A DNA stretch of 8,029 nucleotides from Actinomycetes bacterium (GTDB taxonomy: Bacteria; Actinomycetota; Actinomycetes; Actinomycetales; Microbacteriaceae): the NCBI GenBank assembly GCA_023451265.1, contig JAEYAG010000023.1, positions 1-8,029 of the forward strand. The letters run 5' to 3'. A program made the position numbers and the translations under genes. The first letter of the stretch is position 1; every line of letters begins with the position of its first letter. The notes below the pieces were generated by a model. That model did no database searches. It was given only the letters and a program-made list of their open reading frames with translations, and was not told where the DNA came from. Positions 1 to 5,252 of the stretch are shown piece by piece.

Positions 1-740
1 GCGCCTGGGGGGAGCGGGTCGCGGCGGAGCTGCGCCGCCGCGGCGCCGAGCCCGTCGTCGCACCGCTCATCCAGACCGCGCCGCCGCGCGACCCGAGCGT
101 GCGCGACGGCATGTTCGCCGAGCTCGCCGCCGGGCGCTACGACTGGCTCTTCGTCACGAGCGCGGCGAGCATCGAGCAGCTGGCGGCGTTCCTCACCCCG
201 CGCGGCCTCACTCTCCCCGCCACGACGCAGGTCGCGGCCGTCGGCCAGGCCACCGCGCGGGCGGTCGCCGACCTGGGGGCGGATGTCGCGTTCGTGCCCG
301 TCGGCCAGTCCTCGGCGCGCGCCATGATCGCGCAGTGGTCCGCCGGGCGTGCGGCGGCATCCACCGGCCGGTGCCTCGTCGTGCGCTCCGACCTCGCCGC
401 CGCCGTCATCAGCGACGAGCTCGAGCTGCAGGGGTACGCCGTCGACGTGTGCATCGGCTACCGGACGGTCGGCGTCGATCTGCCGGACGCCGTCGCCCGC
501 GACCTCGCCGGCGGGCGCATCGACGTCGTGCTGCTGACCTCGCTCAGCGTCGGTCGCGAGCTGCGCCGTCAGGTGCCGCAGCTGGCGGCATCCGTCCTCG
601 TCGCCTCGATCGGCCCCGGCACGACGCGCGACGCCGAGCGCCTCGGCTTCACCGTCGGCCATACCGCCCACGCCCAGAGCGTCGATGCCCTGCTGGCCGA
701 GCTCGACTCCCGTCCCCGATCCCCGGAGGTCACCCCATGA
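1..740 (+). CDS. hemD: Uroporphyrinogen-III synthase, 5' end cut by window edge
   Basis: Catalyses closure of hydroxymethylbilane, with inversion of ring D, to uroporphyrinogen III in the cytosol. The reading frame is open from base 3 to the TGA at 738-740 and gives 245 visible residues. Family members usually have about 250-270, so only some 10-20 N-terminal residues are missing. The frame upstream of the first internal ATG (base 99) reads AWGERVAAELRRRGAEPVV, typical of the HemD N-terminus, so ATG 99 is not the start. Visible HemD-like segments are WLFVTSAASIEQL, VAAVGQATARAV, LVVRSDLA followed by GYAVDVCIGYRTV, VVLLTSLSVGREL and the C-terminal SIGPGTTRDAERLGFTV. HemD is poorly conserved in sequence, so the call also rests on the directly coupled hemB and hemL. 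The stop overlaps the hemB start (ATGA). A fusion with an upstream domain cannot be excluded because the 5' end is missing. Confidence 0.9.
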   Translation, partial: AWGERVAAELRRRGAEPVVAPLIQTAPPRDPSVRDGMFAELAAGRYDWLFVTSAASIEQLAAFLTPRGLTLPATTQVAAVGQATARAVADLGADVAFVPVGQSSARAMIAQWSAGRAAASTGRCLVVRSDLAAAVISDELELQGYAVDVCIGYRTVGVDLPDAVARDLAGGRIDVVLLTSLSVGRELRRQVPQLAASVLVASIGPGTTRDAERLGFTVGHTAHAQSVDALLAELDSRPRSPEVTP

Positions 741-1732
741 CCGCGTATCCCGTCCGGCGCCTGCGCCGCCTGCGGCACAGCCCCGCCCTGCGGCGCCTCG
801 TCGCCGAGACCCGGCTGCACCCCGCTCAGCTCGTGCTGCCGGTGTTCGTGAAAGAGGGCATCGACGCGCCGCAGCCCATCGCGAGCATGCCGGGGGTGTC
901 GCAGCATCCGCTCCACGGCCTCCCGGCCGTCGTCGAGGAGGCCGCCGCTGCGGGTATCGGCGGCATCATGCTGTTCGGCGTGCCGACCCACCGCGACGCG
1001 GTCGGCTCCGGTGCGACCGACCCCGACGGCATCCTGAACCGGGCCATCCGCGTCGCGGCCGACGCGGCCGCCGGCCGCCTCACCGTGCAGGCCGACCTGT
1101 GCCTCGACGAGTTCACCGACCACGGCCACTGCGGCGTGCTCGCCGCCGACGGCGGCGTCGACAACGACGCCACCCTCGAGGTCTACGCCCGGATGGCGCT
1201 CGCGCAGGCCGAAGCCGGCGCCGGCATCCTGGGGCTTTCGGGCATGATGGACGGCCAAGTCGCGGCGTGCCGCGCCGCGCTCGATGCCGCCGGGCGCGCC
1301 GACGTCGTGCTGCTGGCCTACTCCGCGAAGTACGCCTCGGCGTTCTACGGACCCTTCCGCGACGCCGTCGAGTCGACGCTCACCGGCGACCGGCGCACCT
1401 ACCAGCTCGATCCCGGCAACGGGCGCGAGGGCGTGCAGGAAGCGCTCGCCGACGTCGACGAGGGCGCCGACATCGTCATGGTCAAGCCCGCCGGCCCCTA
1501 CCTCGACGTGCTCGCCGAGGTCGCGGCCGTCTCGCCCGTGCCGGTGTGGGCGTACCAGGTCTCCGGCGAGTACGCCATGATCGAGCACGCCGCGGCGGCC
1601 GGGGTCATCGACCGGGAGCGCGCCATCGGCGAGAGCCTCCTCGGCATCCGCCGCGCCGGCGCCGAGGCGATCTTGACGTACTGGGCCATCGAGGTCGCGG
1701 AGTGGCTCCGTGAGGGACGGAATCCGGCATGA
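737..1732 (+). CDS. hemB: Porphobilinogen synthase (5-aminolevulinate dehydratase)
   Basis: 331 residues, normal for the family. It condenses two 5-aminolevulinates to porphobilinogen, usually as a cytosolic octamer. The two active-site lysines are visible: K198 in LLAYSAKYASAFYGPF and K250 (Schiff base) in VMVKPAGPYLD. The metal-binding loop at residues 120-135 reads DLCLDEFTDHGHCGVL. This has Cys122 and Cys132 but Asp124 where the classical zinc enzymes have the middle cysteine, so metal use cannot simply be read as Zn-type or Mg-type. The substrate/allosteric region includes GLSGMMDGQV (166-175), an actinobacterial-looking variant of the more common APSDMMDGR. The start at 737 is preferred over in-frame upstream codons because GGAGGT lies at 725-730, six bases before the ATG, the protein begins with the usual PVRRLRRLR...SPALRRLVAET segment, and it overlaps the hemD stop by four bases. 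The gene ends in an ATGA overlap with hemL. Confidence 0.97.
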   Translation: MTAYPVRRLRRLRHSPALRRLVAETRLHPAQLVLPVFVKEGIDAPQPIASMPGVSQHPLHGLPAVVEEAAAAGIGGIMLFGVPTHRDAVGSGATDPDGILNRAIRVAADAAAGRLTVQADLCLDEFTDHGHCGVLAADGGVDNDATLEVYARMALAQAEAGAGILGLSGMMDGQVAACRAALDAAGRADVVLLAYSAKYASAFYGPFRDAVESTLTGDRRTYQLDPGNGREGVQEALADVDEGADIVMVKPAGPYLDVLAEVAAVSPVPVWAYQVSGEYAMIEHAAAAGVIDRERAIGESLLGIRRAGAEAILTYWAIEVAEWLREGRNPA

Positions 1733-3030
1733 GCACCAACGACGAGCTGTTCGCGCGGGCGCGCGCGGTGATCCCCGGCGGCGTCGATTCGCCGGTTCGC
1801 GCGTACGGGTCGGTCGGCGGCACGCCGCGGTTCCTCGTCGAGGCGCAGGGCGCGTACGTGACGGATGCCGAGGGCCGGTCCTACGTCGATCTCGTCGCCA
1901 GCTGGGGGCCGGCGCTGCTCGGCCACAGCCACCCCGAGGTCGTCGGCGCCGTCATCGCGGCGGCGCGGGGCGGCCTGTCGTTCGGTGCGCCCACCTCGGC
2001 GGAGGCCGAGCTCGTCGAGGAGATCGTCCGGCGCGTCCCCGCCGTCGAGAAGGCGCGGCTCGTGTCGACCGGCACCGAGGCGACGATGACGGCGATCCGC
2101 CTCGCGCGCGGCGCAACGGGGCGCGACCTGCTCGTCAAGTTCGCGGGGCACTACCACGGCCACTCCGACGGGCTGCTCGCGGCCGCCGGATCGGGTCTCG
2201 CGACCTTCGCCCTGCCGGGATCGGCGGGCGTCCCCGAGGCGATCGCGGCGCAGACGCTCGTCGTGCCGTACAACGACCGTGCCGCGCTCGAGGCCGTCTT
2301 CGCGGCCCACCCCGGGCGCATCGCCGCCGTCATCACGGAAGCCGCGGCCGCGAACATGGGCGTCGTCGCGCCGGAGCCGCGCTTCACGACGTTCCTCGCC
2401 GACCTGTGCCACACGGAGGGGGCTCTGCTGATCAGCGACGAGGTCCTCACCGGCTTCCGCGCCGCCGCGGGCGGATACGCGCAGGTCCTCGCCACGGCGG
2501 GGGAGGCGGTCACCCCCGATCTCGTCACCTTCGGCAAGGTGATCGGCGGCGGGCTGCCGGTCGCCGCGGTCGGCGGCCGCGCGGACATCATGGACCTGCT
2601 CGCCCCGACCGGCCCCGTCTACCAGGCCGGGACCCTCAGCGGGAACCCGGTCGCGGTCGCGGCGGGGCTGGCGACCCTGCGGCACGCCGACGACGACGCG
2701 TACGCGCGGCTCGCGGCGGCGGCGGATGCCGTGGCCGCCGCCACCGGTGCGGCGCTCGACGCCGCGGGGGTGCCGCACGTCCTCCAGCGCGCCGGGACGC
2801 TCTTCAGCGTCTTCTTCGGCGAAGCCGTCGTCGGTGGGGTGCCCGACTATGCGACCGCGCAGCGGCAGGACACCGCGGCCTACGGCCGGTTCTTCCACGC
2901 GATGCTGGATGCCGGTGTCTCCCTGCCGCCGTCGGCGTTCGAGGCCTGGTTCCTCACCGCCGCCCACGACGACGACGCGCTGTCGCGCATCGCCGACGCC
3001 CTGCCCGCCGCCGCCCGCGCCGCCGCCTGA
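1729..3030 (+). CDS. hemL: Glutamate-1-semialdehyde 2,1-aminomutase
   Basis: 433 residues, full length. This PLP-dependent class-III aminotransferase-fold enzyme converts glutamate-1-semialdehyde to 5-aminolevulinate, the last step of the C5 route, so the organism makes ALA from glutamyl-tRNA. Visible landmarks are IPGGVDSPVRAY near residues 15-26, STGTEATM (113-120) for phosphate binding, HYHGHSDGLL (141-150), Asp237 in ISDEV (pairs with the PLP pyridine nitrogen), the PLP lysine K270 in LVTFGKVIGGGLP, and GTLSGNPVA (301-309). The widespread EPVAGNMG motif appears as EAAAANMG (204-211), which I associate with actinobacterial HemL. The ATG at 1729 overlaps the hemB TGA, with a purine-rich GAGGGACGG (1712-1720) upstream, so coupling to hemB is likely. 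It is the last gene of the operon: a repeat array follows 23 bases after the stop. Confidence 0.97.
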   Translation: MSTNDELFARARAVIPGGVDSPVRAYGSVGGTPRFLVEAQGAYVTDAEGRSYVDLVASWGPALLGHSHPEVVGAVIAAARGGLSFGAPTSAEAELVEEIVRRVPAVEKARLVSTGTEATMTAIRLARGATGRDLLVKFAGHYHGHSDGLLAAAGSGLATFALPGSAGVPEAIAAQTLVVPYNDRAALEAVFAAHPGRIAAVITEAAAANMGVVAPEPRFTTFLADLCHTEGALLISDEVLTGFRAAAGGYAQVLATAGEAVTPDLVTFGKVIGGGLPVAAVGGRADIMDLLAPTGPVYQAGTLSGNPVAVAAGLATLRHADDDAYARLAAAADAVAAATGAALDAAGVPHVLQRAGTLFSVFFGEAVVGGVPDYATAQRQDTAAYGRFFHAMLDAGVSLPPSAFEAWFLTAAHDDDALSRIADALPAAARAAA

Positions 3031-3053
3031 TCCACGGCGGGAGCCTCCTCACC

Positions 3054-3177
3054 GGTCGTTGAGCGAGCGAGGAACGAGCGAGACGAAACGCCGCAAGCGG
3101 TTCCGGAAGGGTTGCGACGTTTCGTCTCGGTCGCTGGCGCTCCCTCGCTCAACGACCGCGGGGGTCAGCTGCCTCGC
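3054..3177. repeat. Palindromic intergenic repeat, copy 1 (full length, best-paired)
   Basis: A 104-bp interrupted palindrome (3054-3157) followed by a 20-bp tail. The outer arms GGTCGTTGAGCGAG (3054-3067) and CTCGCTCAACGACC (3144-3157) pair perfectly over 14 bp. The inner arms CGAGACGAAACG (3079-3090) and CGTTTCGTCTCG (3118-3129) pair perfectly over 12 bp. Inside these, CGCAA (3092-3096) can pair with TTGCG (3112-3116), around a perfect palindrome TTCCGGAA (3101-3108). The middle parts of the arms (11 versus 14 nt) pair poorly. It could form a long cruciform or, if transcribed past hemL, a large hairpin. No T-run follows, so a classical Rho-independent terminator is not supported. I recall similar GTCGTTGAGCGAGCG...GACGAAACG sequences in Microbacterium intergenic regions, which would make it a dispersed REP-like family. 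Confidence 0.9.
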
Positions 3178-3182
3178 GGGGC

Positions 3183-3208
3183 GACCGCGGGGTTGAGCGC
3201 TGCCTACC
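3183..3208. repeat. Degenerate copy of the repeat tail
   Basis: The stretch begins with GACCGCGGGG and continues to GCTGCCT, like the 3' tails of the two full repeats (3154-3177 and 3309-3332), with a few substitutions and a two-base insertion. It lies between the full copies and suggests an older or decayed unit. The match is short and GC-rich, so chance is possible. Confidence 0.5.
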
Positions 3209-3332
3209 GGTCGTTGTGCGAGCGAGGTACGAGCGAGACGAGACGGCGCAAGCGGTTCCGCAGGGGTTGCGGCGTTTCGTCTCGGTCGCTGGCGCTCCCT
3301 CGCTCAACGACCGCGGGGGTCAGCTGCCTCGC
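3209..3332. repeat. Palindromic intergenic repeat, copy 2 (full length, decayed left arm)
   Basis: Direct repeat of 3054-3177 with the same length (124 bp) and no gaps. I count seven substitutions, all in the left 72 bases: three in the left arm and four in the central loop. The right arm (3273-3312) and tail (3313-3332), 60 bp together, are identical to copy 1. The left-arm changes (for example GTTGTGCGAG for GTTGAGCGAG and GACGAGACG for GACGAAACG) break pairs with the conserved right arm, so this copy would fold less perfectly. The pattern fits duplication, then either decay of one half or local gene conversion of the other. Confidence 0.9.
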
Positions 3333-3333
3333 C

Positions 3334-3369
3334 GCGAGCGAGGAACGAGCGAGACGAAACGGCGCAAGC
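3334..3369. repeat. Truncated third copy of the palindromic repeat (left arm only)
   Basis: A 36-bp fragment matching the left arm from GCGAGCGAGG through GACGAAACG and the start of the loop (GGCGCAAGC). It carries the copy-1 bases in the arm and the copy-2 base at the start of the loop. It begins two bases after the tail of copy 2 and stops 18 bases before the rsmA -10 hexamer, so its end falls where the rsmA -35 region would be. Confidence 0.8.
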
Positions 3370-3387
3370 TGCCCCGGCGGCGCTCGG

Positions 3388-3393
3388 TAGGCT
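3388..3393 (+). promoter_or_regulatory. Candidate -10 element (TAGGCT) for leaderless rsmA
   Basis: TAGGCT fits the actinobacterial -10 consensus TAnnnT and ends seven bases before the rsmA ATG. Transcription from the usual distance would begin at or next to the start codon. There is no Shine-Dalgarno before the ATG. No good TTGACA-like -35 is seen 16-18 bases upstream; that position is the edge of the truncated repeat. Confidence 0.6.
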
Positions 3394-3400
3394 GAACCGC

Positions 3401-4246
3401 ATGCCCGTGACCCTGCTCGGCGCGACCGAGATCCGCGCCCTCGCCGCCGAGCTCGAGGTCACCCCGACCAAGAAGCTCGGCCAGAACTTCGTCGTCGATG
3501 CGAACACCGTGCGCAAGATCGTGCATGTCGCGGAGGTGTCGGCATCCGACCGGGTCGTCGAGGTGGGGCCGGGTCTCGGATCGTTGACCCTCGCGATCCT
3601 CGAGACGGATGCCGCGGTCACGGCCGTCGAGATCGATCATCGCCTCGCCGAACGGCTGCCGGTCACCGCCGCCGCCCACGGCGTTCCCGCCGGCGCGCTG
3701 ACCGTCGTGGACGCCGATGCGCTGCGCGTGACCGAGCTGCCCGGCGACCCCAATGTCCTCGTCGCGAACCTGCCATACAACGTCTCCGTTCCGGTGCTGC
3801 TGCACTTCATGGAGAACTTCCCCGGCATCGAGCGCGGCGTCGTCATGGTGCAGGCCGAGGTGGGGGAGCGCCTCGCCGCCCCTCCCGGGTCGAAGGTGTA
3901 CGGCGCGCCGAGCGTCAAGGCGGCCTGGTACGGCCCGTGGCGGCTCGCCGGCACCGTCTCGCGGCAGGTGTTCTGGCCGGTGCCGAACGTCGACAGCGTG
4001 CTCGTCGGCTTCCACCGCGACCCGCAGCCCCGCGGCGACGACAGTCTCCGCCGCCAGACATTCCAGATCGTGGATGCCGCCTTCCAGCAACGCCGCAAGA
4101 TGCTGCGGCAGGCCCTCGCGCCCGTGCTCGGCGGGTCGTCCGCCGCCGCGAGCGAGATCCTCACCGCCGCCGGCGTCGACCCGACGGCGCGCGGTGAGCA
4201 GCTCACGATCGACGACTTCGTCGCGATCGCGCGCCTCGTGCGCTGA
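3401..4246 (+). CDS. rsmA: 16S rRNA (adenine1518-N6/adenine1519-N6)-dimethyltransferase
   Basis: 281 residues, normal length. Also called KsgA: it uses S-adenosylmethionine to dimethylate two adjacent adenines in helix 45 of 16S rRNA late in 30S assembly, and its loss typically gives kasugamycin resistance. Visible motifs are KKLGQNFVVD (24-33), the SAM-binding loop EVGPGLGSLT (54-63), the acidic ribose-binding EIDH (77-80), DADAL (104-108), the catalytic NLPYNV (123-128), VQAEVGERL (140-148), FWPVPNVDS (181-189) and the C-terminal RNA-binding QQRRKMLRQAL (209-219). The ATG at 3401 is the only sensible start: it gives the usual short N-terminus and lies seven bases after TAGGCT, implying a leaderless mRNA. 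In many actinobacteria ispE follows this gene; here it is followed by a phosphodiesterase, and upstream is a repeat array rather than tatD or rpf genes. An Erm-type 23S methyltransferase is unlikely given KKLGQNF and the full RsmA C-terminal domain. Confidence 0.97.
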   Translation: MPVTLLGATEIRALAAELEVTPTKKLGQNFVVDANTVRKIVHVAEVSASDRVVEVGPGLGSLTLAILETDAAVTAVEIDHRLAERLPVTAAAHGVPAGALTVVDADALRVTELPGDPNVLVANLPYNVSVPVLLHFMENFPGIERGVVMVQAEVGERLAAPPGSKVYGAPSVKAAWYGPWRLAGTVSRQVFWPVPNVDSVLVGFHRDPQPRGDDSLRRQTFQIVDAAFQQRRKMLRQALAPVLGGSSAAASEILTAAGVDPTARGEQLTIDDFVAIARLVR

Positions 4247-4270
4247 CGCTCCGCAGCCCGCGCCCCGGTT

Positions 4271-4284
4271 GCCGACACGTCGGC
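4271..4284. repeat. Short inverted repeat between rsmA and cpdA
   Basis: GCCGAC-AC-GTCGGC, a six-base perfect dyad with a two-base centre, 25 bases after the rsmA stop and about 30 bases before the cpdA -10. It could be a small operator or, as RNA, a five-pair hairpin with a four-base loop. There is no T-run. In DNA this GC-rich it may be chance. Confidence 0.35.
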
Positions 4285-4315
4285 CCGCGTTCACCGGATG
4301 CTCAACTCGCCCCCG

Positions 4316-4321
4316 TAGCAT
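4316..4321 (+). promoter_or_regulatory. Candidate -10 element (TAGCAT) for leaderless cpdA
   Basis: TAGCAT fits TAnnnT and ends seven bases before the ATG at 4329, the same layout as at rsmA. The last two bases of the hexamer are part of an alternative in-frame ATG at 4320, which a transcript from this promoter could not contain. No Shine-Dalgarno precedes either ATG. No clear -35 is visible. Confidence 0.55.
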
Positions 4322-4328
4322 GACGGCC

Positions 4329-5252
4329 ATGCGCACGGCCGAGTATCCGGCACCCGAACGGATTCTGCTGCACCTGAGCGACACGCATCTGCGTGCGCGC
4401 GGATCACGCATCTGGGACGTCGTCTCCGGTGCCGACAACCTCCAGCGCGCGCTCACGGGCATCGAGCGATCCGGCGTCCACCCCGACGCGATCGTCTTCA
4501 CCGGCGATCTCGTCGACCTCGGCGAGCGTGAGGCGTACGCCCAGCTGCGCGCGATGGTCGACCCGTTCGCCGAGCGCCTCGGCGCCCCCGTCGTGTGGGT
4601 CATGGGCAACCACGACGCGCGCGGCGCTTTCCGTGCGGAGCTGTGGGACGAAAGTCCCGACGACCTCCGCCCCGTCGATCGGGTGCAGGAGTTCGACGGT
4701 CTTCGCATCGTGACCCTCGACACGTCCGTCCCTGGACACCACCACGGCGAGCTCTCCGACGACCAGCTCGCCTGGCTCGCCGACGTGCTCGCCGCACCCG
4801 CACCGCTCGGCACGGTTCTCGCGATGCACCACCCGCCCGTCCCGAGCGTCCTCGCCCTTGCGGCGAGCGTCGAGCTGCGCGACCAGCGGCGCCTGGCGGC
4901 GGTGCTGCGCGGCACCGACGTGCGCGCGATCATCGCGGGGCACCTGCACTACTCGACGTTCGCGACCTTCGCCGGCATCCCCGTCTCGGTCGCGTCGTCG
5001 ACGTGCTACGCGCAAGACCTCACGGTGCCGGTCGGCGGCACGCGCCCACAGGACGGCGCCCAGTCGTACAACCTCATCCACGTCTTCGACGACACGGTCG
5101 TGCACTCGGTCGTCCCGATCGACGCCCCGCGCGTCATGGAGTACACCGACGCCGCGACCGCCCGCCGACGCCTTGCCGACGCCGGCGTCTCCGGCGTCAG
5201 CGTGCGGCGCCGGTCGTCGCCCCCGACGCGCCCGCTGCCGATGCTGACCTGA
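4329..5252 (+). CDS. cpdA: Cyclic-nucleotide phosphodiesterase, Rv0805/CpdA-like metallophosphoesterase
   Basis: 307 residues. A class-III (calcineurin-like) dinuclear metallophosphoesterase that hydrolyses cyclic nucleotides; the M. tuberculosis relative Rv0805 acts on 3',5'-cAMP and, better, on 2',3'-cyclic nucleotides. All metal ligands are visible: D18 and H20 in LHLSDTHL, D60 in VFTGDLVD, N94/H95 in VMGNHDAR, H168 in MHHPPVPSV, and H205/H207 in AGHLHYST. Also present are DTSVPGHHHGELS (131-143), VELRDQ (181-186), RGTDVRAIIAGHLHYSTFATF (long match to Rv0805 as I remember it) and CYAQDLTVPVGGTR. The C-terminal tail is basic and proline-rich (RRRSSPPTRPLP); in Rv0805 the C-terminal extension is reported to affect envelope association. 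Start chosen at 4329 because TAGCAT sits seven bases upstream. The in-frame ATG at 4320 would add MTA and align better with the Rv0805 N-terminus, so it remains possible. The 3' end overlaps the convergent Stealth gene. Real substrate is uncertain. Confidence 0.92.
   Translation: MRTAEYPAPERILLHLSDTHLRARGSRIWDVVSGADNLQRALTGIERSGVHPDAIVFTGDLVDLGEREAYAQLRAMVDPFAERLGAPVVWVMGNHDARGAFRAELWDESPDDLRPVDRVQEFDGLRIVTLDTSVPGHHHGELSDDQLAWLADVLAAPAPLGTVLAMHHPPVPSVLALAASVELRDQRRLAAVLRGTDVRAIIAGHLHYSTFATFAGIPVSVASSTCYAQDLTVPVGGTRPQDGAQSYNLIHVFDDTVVHSVVPIDAPRVMEYTDAATARRRLADAGVSGVSVRRRSSPPTRPLPMLT
5197..5252. other. 56-bp tail-to-tail overlap of two coding regions
   Basis: The last 18 codons plus stop of the + strand phosphodiesterase and of the - strand Stealth gene share these bases. 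Both encoded tails are low in complexity (VSVRRRSSPPTRPLPMLT on +; a Ser/Ala/Gly-rich tail ending GATTGAAR on -), as expected when two reading frames constrain each other. No terminator hairpin with a T-run is visible here, so the transcripts probably run into each other. Confidence 0.85.

Noticed and set aside
335..736. In-frame extension of hemB upstream to 335
   Set aside because: It lies entirely over hemD in another frame and encodes an Arg/Ala-rich sequence. The start at 737 has GGAGGT at correct spacing and the right family N-terminus.
99..740. hemD starting at the ATG at base 99
   Set aside because: The frame stays open to the window edge and the upstream 32 codons are typical HemD N-terminal sequence, so this ATG is internal.
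1498..2967. Long - strand reading frame of 489 codons over hemB/hemL
   Set aside because: It is antisense to two certain genes, is Arg/Gly/Asp-rich with no family motif, and is a usual by-product of very high GC at third codon positions.
3054..3157. Classical intrinsic terminator for the heme operon
   Set aside because: The stem is strong but very long and interrupted, and is followed by GCGGGGG rather than a T-run. It may still stop or stabilise transcripts, but the sequence does not show it.
3054..3369. CRISPR array
   Set aside because: The repeats are over 100 bp, only two full copies exist, the spacer is itself repeat-like, and no cas gene is present.
3112..3390. Small + strand reading frames across the repeat array
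   Set aside because: Their sequences (SLNDR, RSLALPRSTT and similar) are translations of the palindromic repeat. They have no Shine-Dalgarno or conserved product; such frames are often mis-annotated as hypothetical proteins.
3320..4933. Long - strand reading frame of 537 codons over rsmA and cpdA
   Set aside because: It is antisense to two certain genes, crosses an intergenic spacer and a repeat fragment, and shows no recognisable domain.
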